This document shows positions 27,961 through 39,900 of a stretch of 64,000 nucleotides of DNA, in pieces; within the stretch, counting starts at the first letter, position 1, and every line of letters starts with the position of its first letter. The stretch is from Sipunculus nudus (Eukaryota > Annelida > Sipuncula > Golfingiida > Sipunculidae). The notes beneath the pieces are model-generated. The model ran no database searches. It saw only the letters and a list, made by a program, of their open reading frames with translations, and was not told the DNA's origin. The stretch spans positions 49,325,678 to 49,389,677 of the forward strand of contig CM049307.1 of NCBI GenBank assembly GCA_026874595.1, given 5' to 3'. The position numbers and the translations under genes were made by a program.

Positions 27961-30900
27961 GCATATAATGTATATTCACGGTGTATCCTATTACCTTCTG
28001 ACACGCGTTGGGAGGGGAGGGAGTGCACAGCATCATTCTAAACACAAAGACACATTAACAGGTTCTTGTATATGACAGGTACACTTGACAATTAAGTAAC
28101 CCAGGCACGGGCAGGAAATGACAAGCACGGTAAAACAAAACATTAATCACCCAGTCAACCTGGGAGGTAAAAACCACTTGCTGTGACAGCCCATATACAA
28201 ATGAGCAAGAACCTGTGAAAGATACGAGGGTTTTCCGACAGCTTCGGGAGACTGTTTTTTGTCCAGTGACGAGGGTATAGAAAACGAGTCAGTGTTCATG
28301 GCTCAATTACAGTAGGGCCGGTGCCAGGCAGATAGGTTCAGGTGAACTCAGACACCGGGGTGTGTCAGTGTTAACAGTTGCGTTAATATAGGGGGGGAGG
28401 GGTATAAATCCCCCCACTTTTTGGCCGGGGGGTGGGGGGTCAAGGTTATCACCCCCCCCCCACCCCCACCCCCCACTATTCCGAGAATAATATTTATAAA
28501 TTGCAAATGAAATATATTAATAAATAGAATTATAGACTTTGGTTCCATTTATGAGTTTACTATGAAATATTATATCTAAACTGATTAAGAATTACCTTTT
28601 AATGGAAACATGATACCTTATTTTCTAAAACCTTATACTTAATTGTAATATATTTGAAATGTGATTACGTATATGTATTTCAAAAGTGTAACACCGACGC
28701 TCATATATTTGAAATGTGTCATACAGACGATAAAATTATCTGGATAAATTGTTTCGCGAGTGTTCAATTTTCGCGAGCTCGCCATTCAGAGGCCTTTACC
28801 AGGTATGTTTAAACAAGAATTATATCATCGTCAGCAAGGCAAGGACAGATACCGTAAAGCATCTCTTAAATAAATAATATCAAACTTTAATTAACAGAGA
28901 AAGTAAAAGATATGTTATTCTTTATAGGCCTAATATCAACCATTTGCATTTCAATGTTCGATTCTTTATGCATGGACAACGTGTACATGAGACTACTGTA
29001 TATCAACTGTTCATCTGTGCTGATGGGTCTTCTTCAAGAAGGTTTCATTTTTGCGATATATTACGTTTCGCAATTACTGTGTTTGGCTTAAAGCAGACTT
29101 ATCGCGAAAATAAAAACATGTGTGAATGTAAAGTCGCATCATCAAAGGCAAAGTTGAAAAATAAAATGTTAACATTATGAATAAAAATAGATGCTGTATG
29201 CTCAAAGATTGATATTTTCAATTATATCAGATCTTTATAATTGTCTGTCGAACAATAACGAGCAATAACAAACGTTAATAAGATTTTGTGCACATGATAT
29301 GAGTAAATCATCGTGTATATAGGTCGTTTGTATTGTCAGATCTCGAATATGGGACCCTCGGGAAAAACTGAAAAGGTTAAAATCGCGAACTTTTAACCCG
29401 ATGAATGTAAAAACCAACCACAATCATGCGAAAATAAAGCCAATTAAAGTATATACAAAACTACTTTGCTTTGCGTCCTGGGCCACATCTTCAGTCATAT
29501 CAATATTATACCAAACCAAAAGGCCTGGTTAAATCATTCGATGGGGGAGAGGATTGATACGATTACATAAGGCCCTGGGTAGAACCCATTCGACTATCGA
29601 TGGCTCTGACACGAATCTGTGCGATTCAGAAGCACCTCACAAGAATCAATATACTAAAATAGACCCAATCTATGTAAATTTAAAAATAGCACATCAGAAA
29701 ATGTTTTACGCTCTTTACACAGCGCATTACCCATAGGCCAACTACCTATATCGTAAGCGTTGTTTGTTATGACCTTGTATCCTGAATCTCTACACCAGAG
29801 GGGCGCACTGGATTTTGGTCGAATCAGATGAGACCCTGTGCTGGAAGCAAAACGGTTTACTAGCCAAGCAAGGAATACACGAAGCTAATGTTATTCATTT
29901 CGTTTTGAGTGACAGCTCATCGCCCCGGCGACCGTTTTAACAGGCCACAGGCTCAGAGAGGCCCAACGCGTGGTTTCTGGGCGGAGTCTGATGCCTGTCG
30001 AGTGTTTGTTGACTTGCATTTGGTTGGCTGATAGTCACATCAGCAGTTTTTTAAGCAGACAGGCCCATGTGCACCACCTGGTGTTTAAATGCATCATAAA
30101 CGGTCAAAGCAGGCAGCGTCAAAATCAATAGCTTCTTTAGAAGCGCCAGATTTCCGCTGCCTCGGGAGCGTAACAATGTTTTAAAATATTTTGTTGATTA
30201 TTCCATTAAAAATTGCAAAGAATTCTCAGCAAATACTTTTGAATGGTTTCACTTTTTCTTTCATTGCTCTTCACTTCATTATGACCCCTCAGCTTGCGGA
30301 AGCGTGAATGTCACACGTAAATCATATATTCAGAACTGTCAAGCCAGACTATGCCAAAATACTTACATATGGAAAGACTGAATATTTTGAAAGTCTGGTT
30401 GACTGATACAAATCCCTAGGTATCTTGATGATCCTCCTGGAGATATCGGCACTCTCTATGAAGGGAACATTTTTAAGGCGAACCAATATTTTTTATCAAA
30501 ATAATGTTTTGTGTAAGTATTGGTTGACTGATTGTACTCTATAGTTACTTTGAATCTCTAATATTTTGTGGAGTGGTAGGACATAGTATAGGGAGATAGC
30601 GTATAAATTGTGTTGCTCCCCCAACAAATTTATATAAATTTGCCTTTTGCGGAGGTATGCGCTCCACTGAGTGCTCTCTATTTTCTAATATTTCTGATGT
30701 GTGGTTTCAGGTTGCCCCCGGCAGCGTGGCCGCTTCTGGCCTGTCCCCCGGAGACGTGGTTGTCCGGATAGGCGAGACAGAAGCCGAGATGCTGACCCAT
30801 AACCAGGCCATGGATGTCATCAAAGCTTGCGGCAATTTCTTGCAGCTTGGTGTCGCCAGGTAAGCGAGTCTGCACGCCGGATTCCTCAAGTTCTTAGAAT

Positions 30901-33900
30901 CCTTGAGGTCCATCAACATACCAGAATAAATAAAAGAGTTATAGGGGCAGCCCTCGTGGCGGCATTTAAACCCACTGGTATACGTCATAAAATTACCGAT
31001 TTACGCACCTGAACGCCTCGAGAAACAAGTGGATTTATCATTTAAGCGTTCTAGTGAAGAAAACAGATCTAAGTTGAACAGAAGCTACCCGATTTTCAGA
31101 TATGAATCTGTTTCCCATAGATGACCAAACTGTGAGAAGATATTAAATGATATAAAACAGAATTATTTACAATTCTTAAAAGAAACATTTATATAATTCT
31201 GAATCCAAAATAATTATTTCAGATATGAATCTGTTTCCCAAGTGTGACCAAACTGTGAGAAGATATTAAATTATATTAAACAGAATTATATACAATTCTT
31301 AAAAGAAACATTTATATAATGCTGAATCCAATATAATTATATCATATAAAGCTGATCAGTAAATTAATTATCTATCATAAAATTTGTTTCGTTTGCTCAT
31401 TTAAGTGACAGTTCTACCATTATCAAAAGTCATTCATGTTCAAATATCAACATTTTATCAAATTTGGTTTCGGTTATCATTTCGATTTTATTTTATTGCA
31501 TGCACATAATAATGTATATACTTGTGTGCAGGAGTATCTAAAGGTCTAGTTCATACGAAATTATCAAAAATACATATTTTACAAACTTTGGTGTATTTTG
31601 TTTCTTGTTTACGTGTAAACATAATGGTGTAATCCAGGAATAATAAACATTACCTTTGATGTAACATTTCAAACAATTATTTTGACAATAAATATTTTAC
31701 ATATAATCGAAAACATTGACGGCCATCAGTGGCACTGAAATGTTATGAAAAAAAAAAAAAAATCAGGGAGATGAAGTCACTTTCATTACTCGAACATTTT
31801 GTCGTTATATCACTTTGGTCAATTAAGCCCCTGTCTAATTCTTTCATTGCAGACAATTTCAAATACAACTTTTCATTAAGAAAACAAATATTACAGAATG
31901 CGCATGGGCACCCTTATTTGTTCAGACTACAGCAGCCAATTATGTGCTTGTCTGGTTGTTCGCGAGGTTTTCAAATTCGCAATATTCGCGAAAGGAAAAT
32001 TATCCCGAAAATGAAACCTATGTGAATCAGATGCCTCAATAACACAATAAATGGTAATTGATAATCTAGCCTCGTTGGCATTTATCAATACACCAACACT
32101 TGTAAAAGTCCAAACCAAAATTGATAGTATAAATAATAACATATAAATGTTATGTTACCTATAAAGGAGTGACATTATGAATAATATCAATAAATAAAAA
32201 TTTCTACTTGTTTTTGTGGGTCCTTATTAGATTGTTAAGATTGAGCGTACACATAAGGCCAAAAAATTAAAAGGTATGGTTCTCAGGCACTTTGTTCAGA
32301 GATCCATGCGGTCGGGCGGTATTTTATTGTATCCCCAGACAAAGTCGGGGGATACTATGTTTTCATACCGGTCCCGCCGCCGCCGCCGCCGCCGCCGCAT
32401 ATAAATCTTGTTGGCGCGATAACCCAAAAAATATTTCACGGATCTTTACCAAACTTGGTATATGTATAGATATGGGTGAGAGGACGACGCCTATTTAAAA
32501 TGAGGTCATAACCTTTAATAGGAGAGTGTCCTTGACCTTGAATAGGTCCAATTTTGGGGAAAATCACACAAATTCTTTAATATCTCAAGAAATCTTGCAT
32601 GGATTTATCCCAAAATCAACTTGATGGAAGATCATGGATAGGGTTGTCATGTTTCAGAAACTGGTGGCGCCACCTATTATTCTTTACTTGTTTTCGTGCC
32701 GTTTAATACCCCCAAAATTGCCACCTTACAGTACTGTGAGCATTATAAGTCAAAAACTAATGGACAGATTTCTTTTATATTATGCATATACATAGGTATG
32801 GGTTATGGGATGATGTTTATTTAAATTGGGGTCATGACCTTTCTTATGATAGTGGCCTTGACCTTGAATATTGCCATATATGGTGAAAATCACACACCTC
32901 TTATGATATCTCCAGTGTTGATAGCCATATGGATTTCAAACATGACTTATGTATGGCCCACCACTAAAGTAAGAACCCTTTAGGTTCTAGGGTCATGAGT
33001 TCAAAGGTCAAGGTCACTGGACTGGCATTTTAAAAGATACTGTGGATGCATTTTAAGCCAAACTTTCATCCTAGGTCTTCCATCTTGAATATATAGCCCA
33101 CTTGCCAATAGTGGATGATCCATATAAATTTTGGGGTCACAAGGTCAAAGGTCAAGGCCACAGGAGCTATCTGTCCAAAAATTAGTTTCTGGATGATAAT
33201 TCCTGCTTTTATTGATGTATTGATTTCAAACTTGACTTATATATGTCCCATTGAAAAAGCAAGACTCCAATTTATTTTAGGGGTCATGAGGTCAGAGGTC
33301 AAGGTCACAGGACACATCTTTAAAAAGATTGTGGATGCATTTTCAGCCAAACATTTCATCTCAGACCTTTCATCTTGCACATGTAAGTCATCTGCCAAAA
33401 GAGGAAGACCCCTATCAGTTTTGAGGTCACAAGGTCAAAGGTGAAGGTCACAGGAGCCATCTGTCCAAAAATTAGTTTCTTGATGATAATTCCTTCTTTT
33501 ATTGATGTATGGATTTCAAACTTGACTTGTATATGTCCCATTGAAAAAGCAAGACCCAAATTGATTTTGGGGTCATGAGGTCAAAGGTCAAGGTCACAGG
33601 ACATCTTTAAAAAGATTGTGGATGCATTTTCAGCCAATCATTTCATCTCAGATCTTTCATCTTGCACATATAGTTCACCTGCCAAGAAAGGAAGAACCCT
33701 ATCAATTTTGAGGTCACAAGGTCAAAGGTGAAGGTCACAGGAGCCATCTGTCCAAAAATTAGTTTCCGGATGATAATTCCTTCTTTTATTGATGTATTTA
33801 TTTCAAACTTGACTTGTATTTGACCCATTGGAAAAGCAAGACCTGAATTGATTTTGGGGTCATGAGGTCAAAGGTCAAGGTCACAGGAAACCTCTTTAAA

Positions 33901-36900
33901 AAGATTGTGGATGCATTTTCAGCCAAACAATTCATCTCAGATCTTTCATCTTGCACATATAGCTCACCTGCCAAGAGTGGAAGAACCCTATCAATTTTGA
34001 GCTCACAAGGTTAAAAGTGAAGGTCACAGGAGCCATCTGTCCAAAAATTAGTTTCTGGATGATAATTCCTTCTTTTATTGATGTATGGATTTCAAACTTG
34101 ACTTGAATTTGACCCATTGGAAAAGCAAGACCTGAATATTTTTGGAGTCATGAGGTCAAAGGTCAAGGTCACAGGAAACCTCTTATAAAGATTGTGGATG
34201 CATTTTCAGCTAAACAATTCATCTCAGATCTTTCATCTTGCACATATAGTTCACCTGCCAAGAGTGGAAGACCCCTATAAATTTTGAGGTCACAAGATCA
34301 AAGGTGAAGGTCACAGGAGCCATCTGTCCAAAAATTAGTTTCTGGATGATAATATCTGCTTTTATTGATGTATGGATTTCAATCTTGACTTGTATATGTC
34401 CCATTGGAAAAGCAAGACCCAAATTGATTTTGGGGTCATGAGGTCAAAGGTCAAGGTCACAGGACACATCTTTAAAAAGATGTGGATGCATTTTCAGCCA
34501 AATATTTCATCTCAGATCTTTCATCTTGCACATATAGTTCTCCTGCCAAGAGAGGAAGAACACTATCAATTTTGAGGTCACAAGGTCAAAGGTGAAGGTC
34601 ACAGGAGCCATCTGTCCAAAAATTAGTTTCTGGGTGATAATTCCTGCTTTATTGATGTATAGATTTCAAACTTAACTTGCATATGTCCCATTGGAAAAGC
34701 AAGACCTGAATTGATTTTGGGGTCATGAGGTCAAAGGTCAAGGTCACAGGACACATCTTTAAAAAGATCAAGGTCACAGGACCAACATCTTCAACAAGAT
34801 TGTGGATTGTTAGATGGAAGAAACAATAAATATGCCAAGTGTCAGTATATGCTGCTAAAAATGGGGGTCTATTTATAAAGGGGGGGGGGGGGGCTACTAT
34901 GTCTGGGGATACTCTGGCACCTGCGGTGCCAAGAAATGTCTAGTTTTGTACCTTTTTTATGTTTCGATTAAAATGTAATATGATCAGGGAAAAGCATGAA
35001 AATAACAGGGCTTTTTGGTAAACAGGTAAAAGCACTACATAACAAAGGAAATGGTATCAAAATTGTATTATTTTATCTTCTTGAAAGATGAAAATAAAAA
35101 TAAAAATGTGTGATGCGGGGGGTTAAAATTGACACGGGCGGTGCCTGAGAACCATACCTTCATTTTTTATTTTTTGGCCTTAAACGATCAGTGTGATAAT
35201 GGATATATTATGTGAAGGCGTCTGCAGGGTAAGATAACGAAAACGGTACCGTAGTGAAATAAAGAAAACCTGAAATTCGCGAAAAAAAATGTTATAAAAA
35301 ATTGATATACCATGTGTATGTAACTGCATTGTAAGACTGAGAAAACCAGAAAACTCGCGAAACAATAAAAACAAGAAAATGGCGAAAATAAAGCCTCGCA
35401 AATATGAAGTTAACCACAGAATACCCCGATGGATAAGCGTGTATAATTTTGCTGTTAGATCGTGCTGTATATTAGTGTTTAGCTGAGTCATCCTGGTGTA
35501 CATGATAATTAAGAAAGACCATTAAGCTTTACCAGACAGTCGACAAACATTTGCTTATATTTGTTAAAGTGATTATGGCAGGTGTCATACTATACGCATT
35601 AATATTATATCTGATAACCAATCCTATTTGTGCTTGGTCATTTATTCGTTTGGCCTCTATAATTGGGATTATAAAGAGCAGGTCGCGACTAAGGGTTAAA
35701 TGAATGAACACACGCACACACACATAGATGTACAGAAGAACCACCGAATTACGGTCATTGACGGGAGCGGAGATTTTGCCCGCAATAGAGAGGTGCCCTT
35801 AGTTAGGAGATTATAGATTTCGGGGCCAGGGCCTACTTTCAAGTGGCCATAAGTAACAGGTGCTCTTACAGGGGTCGTAATAACGCCTTTCCGCCTGTCT
35901 TAGGAAGGCAAGATCCCAATATTTAAAAAAAAATGGTCATAATTGTATTCGCCAAAACACAGTTTTGCGGATACCATGTTTCTGCGCAGGTTCCGCCGCT
36001 GCCGTCGCCGCTGCGTTCGTTTCCGGAGAACTCCTCTCAGACCCTTGGACCAATCATTCCGAAACCCGGCACAGTTATTCCCTCACCTATGTGGTTTTGC
36101 GTAACAAAGTCAGGTGGCGCCACCTGCAATCCTTTCCTTGCAGTACGAATCTGGGTGACTTTTAGATAACAGCCCATATCTCAGGAGTAGTTCAATGTAT
36201 TGAGCTGAAATTCTGTATCTCCTTAGATCATGGATCTCTGCATCTCATAATCGAGACTGGTGGAGCCACCTGCAATACTTTTTGCCTAGCGTCCTTCTTT
36301 GCATATTTCATCTGTTCAGCTTAGTCATTGTTCAATGTATTGAGTTGAAATTGTGCATGTCCATAGACCTTGGACTCCTCCATATTATACTTAAGACTGG
36401 TGGCGCCACATGCAGTCGTTTCTGCTTGGCAACCATCCGTATGTTTACTGTGGGCAAAAATTGCTCATATCTCAGGAGTGATTCAATGTGTTGGTCTGAA
36501 ATTTGGCATGTCCATCCATCTTGGAGAGTTTTTTTAGTAATAAGACGGGTGGCGCCACCTACCTACCTGTTTTCGTTGAATAAATTAAAGTTTCAGTGGA
36601 CTTCATTCAGGAGTGGTGTGATATACTCAATCCTTGCCTCACTTCACCCGTACCACTCTGATGTTCAGCGGATACACGTTGTCGCTTGTCGACTACCCAT
36701 TTTCTAGTTTCTTAACATTTTTACTCATATATTTTTTATTTTTCATGTTTCAGTCATGTTTCTGATATAACTGTGTTACTATTGAAAACATCCAGTTCTT
36801 CTTACATGCAAGTGTGCATGTGGGATGGCTATCAGTTTGCAGAATCAGGTTTACAGTAAGCGAAGTGATACTGAAAGTTTGATATGATGGTAGGATACAT

Positions 36901-39900
36901 CTTTAACGGAAATGCAAGTTTTTTTTTTTTTTCTGCGGAAAGGCAAACCTGTATTAATGCCTTGTCGTTGGAGAGGGGGAAAACTTCAAAGTATTACGAT
37001 CCGTGCCTTGGTACAGAGGTGTCCGTAAAGAAAGGGTTCCACTGTAAGTTTTTCGCTTGTATACTCTACGTATATATGTATAACTATAAAGGCTCTATCG
37101 ATTCAACGGTACACCGATACATCATATCAGTATCGTCAGTTGTCTATGTATCGATACACTCATTATTAGGGCCGTATCAATGAACCGATATATCGATACA
37201 TATCGATACGCCACATCGATGCGGTTACCGAAACGTCACGCATACTGTATCGTATCGATGAAAGAAAAATTGCTCAGAAATACAGATAGAAGTCATACAA
37301 CGCTTACCTATAAACTATAATCTGAGCTATTTTTAAAGCTTGAGCTATTTTTAGCTCAGCTGACTTTCAGTCATGCTGGGCTATAGCGATGGGTCTTTGT
37401 CCGTCGTCCTTCCGTTAGCAGGGCACAAATCGTAACCGTAGTGGCTAGGGTCATGAACCCCATGCAGTCTTAGAGGTTCTAAAAAACATCTCCTAGCAAA
37501 CCTGAAATTAGGTCACTGTGACCTATATTCTCGTTTATTTCCTATATTGACCCTTTAAGACTTAAATAAGATCATGTATTATCGTATGATCGATTGGATG
37601 AGGTATGTATATACAGTTCTCGGTATTTTTTATTTGGTTACGAAAAACTTTATCTTTCAGCGCCTTTAATCAGAAATGACATACAAGAAAAATTAAACGT
37701 ATCGTCAATACGTATCGGGTATCGCTGTAAGTATATCACAATACCTATTGTACCTAAATTGGCTGACCGATACCCAACCCTACTCACGATACTTGGCCGT
37801 CTCATGATAATATCTGATATTAAAAATAGTCTCAGCACAATGTAAGATATAAGAGGTGAAATTTCACCGGTAAGGAACGAGTTGTACGGCATCCTAATGC
37901 TAAATTGTTTGTAAATAGGTTTTATTTATGGTTTTGAAAAGAATTAATGACAGGATGCTTGTTTACATTTCTCTATACAATGGGAAAATTCGACTTGGAA
38001 TTTAACTTATAATGCCTCATACATTTATCATATCGTGAGAAAAGTTTCGAGATACGTATCGTGTCGTGAAAGAATGCATCATTACAGAACCATAAAGGAA
38101 CGCTACAATGTAATTTTTTATAATAATTTTATGTAAAAATAAAATGATTGCATATTATATAATAGTACCCTGTCAAAGGGAAAACCCTTGAAGTTATGAT
38201 TTAAAACATTCAACACGGGTCTCCTACAAAAAAAAAAAAAAAAAAAAAACTAGACAAATGCAACATGAATTTTTATTAGTCGTGATGCCAGCACCAGCTG
38301 CTGCCATTCCAGTTTGCCTGAAGTATATATACACGCTTACGTATTTTAAAAGGGGCTCTGTCCCAGTACGTACCTGTATCCGGGTTATCTCTAGAATATT
38401 AATGACCCTTGCTACCCCCAGGTCCCCCTAGATTTCTATCATTTCTCATGGAAATATGTCGATAAGCTTTTAAGCTACCTTCTACATTGAAGAAAACACA
38501 GACAGACAAACAGACAGAAGTGTACACATGACTTTGGTCATTACAAAAATAATTAAAAAATAAAAGCATGGTTACGAAACATATTGTATTAAAAAAAGCA
38601 TTATAAATGAATTAGTTAACTGGAACTCGATTCGAAGATATTCAAATAAACATAATATTGAAAAAATTGGAAATCAGAGCTAGATAATGATCGATCACCC
38701 ACACCCTGACCCAGTACTTTCAATTTGAAGAAAAAGTGGAGAGTCCAGGGTGTTCAGCAAAAATTATGAAAAAGTCACATGGCATTTTCGAGCGTCCAAT
38801 GGGGATTCCTGTCAAACTTCGACTGGTCATGTAAATATCGTCAGCAATAATATTAGTCGAATTTATAAAATGTAAGGGTCAAGTAACAGTTGTCAGCGCA
38901 GTTGTTTAGCACAATGAACTAGTTTGATTGAGCTAGTCGGTTATGATCAGTGAGGGTTGTAGGAGCAAGCTTTGGTTCTCTGTCCTATACAGCCAGCACC
39001 GAGCGTCCAAAAGACATCTTGAGCGTCAGAGACGCTTACCATTGCGTTCCTGAAAACACTACCCTGACTTAGTATTCTAGGAATGCTTTACATTTGCCTT
39101 ATTGGTGTTTAACTCTCCTAAATTCTGTGTTTCAACTGACGCGCCCGCAAGTACAGAATTAAAGGAAACCATATAAAATGGTCTGGTGTACCGATATAGG
39201 TCTAACAGTCTCTCGAGACGCCGGTACCTATTTTAAACAAACAGAGCTGTTGTTATGATATACCTAGCATTAGACAGTTTCTGTCTCATTATGCCGATGT
39301 AGTGCTGTTTGGTCTGCCCATCTTTACATCTCACCAGCACTTAAGAGCCAAGATGGAATGTTGGCCCATCCTTGTATACAGTGCAGCCACTTGAATCCTT
39401 CCACGGAGCTATCAACGTCGATGTATTTTCTCCTAAATTACATGCAACGTTGGGTTAACACACGTTATTAACAGAAGATTCTAAGTACTTGGAGAAAGAA
39501 AAATGGTTTATCATGAGAATGGAACATGTTAAAACGGAAAGAGAAAAAGAGATACAGAGTTGAGTTGAGTTGTTGAGTGTTCTCGTTAATTTCAAAGAAA
39601 TCTAATTGATGAGCGTTCTTTTAAACGCATCGGTTATACACTGCAGTCATCCTGGCATACGGCCAAGAGCAGACCAATGAGAGCTTGTGTCCCAGTGTAA
39701 TAAACCCAACGAGAGCGGGTGTCACATGTTTAAAATTTGGATTTAATGCAGAATGCAGTACCACGCTTTCAGTAGTGCTGATTACAATTCTGCATGTGCG
39801 CGACCTAATGTTCTAGTCCAGGGAACGTTGCCAAACAAGGCAGCGGTTATACGAAAGGATGTCTGGGACGTCTGCAGTGTATAACAGCTGAGTGAGGAGC

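Larger units (their letters stand above)
6033..30710 (+). other. Zasp-like: Intron 1 (24.7 kb)
   Basis: Bounded by GTAAGA and TTTCAG and splitting the PDZ domain in phase 0. It contains the repeats listed separately. Stretches such as 11840-13380, 14970-17650, 21200-22740, 22870-27700 and 28700-30700 show no gene or recognised element beyond short AT microsatellites; no nested gene is supported on either strand. Confidence 0.75.
32255..35181. mobile_element. TA-flanked MITE (C1) carrying a nested insertion
   Basis: The ends AAGGCCAAAAAATTAAAAGG / TATGGTTCTCAGGCAC (left) and their complement (right, GTGCCTGAGAACCATACCTT ... GGCCTT) are long inverted repeats, and both sides carry TA at the boundary. 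Related uninterrupted copies lie at 40747, 52061 and 55581. The element is split between 32325 and 34944 by the helentron-like element. TA duplication and ends suggest a Tc1/mariner-type MITE (inference). Confidence 0.75.

Noticed and set aside
28944-29423. Short frames and TTCGCGA/AAATAAAGCC-like words shared with about 31960 and 35380
   Set aside because: Probably another old dispersed repeat, but ends could not be defined and similarity is patchy.
33115-34575. Several 60-110-codon frames on both strands over the tandem monomers (MGLAFPMGHIQVKFEIHTSI and similar)
   Set aside because: They repeat with the DNA period, occur on both strands, and break at monomer differences; no family is recognised.
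32990-34745. Tandem array considered as CRISPR-like
   Set aside because: The units are ~288 bp, contiguous and without unique spacers, in a eukaryotic intron.
36282-36707. 141-codon open frame
   Set aside because: It lies wholly within the ~145-bp GGTGGCGCCACC tandem units; the frame is a by-product of the repeat period and has no protein features.
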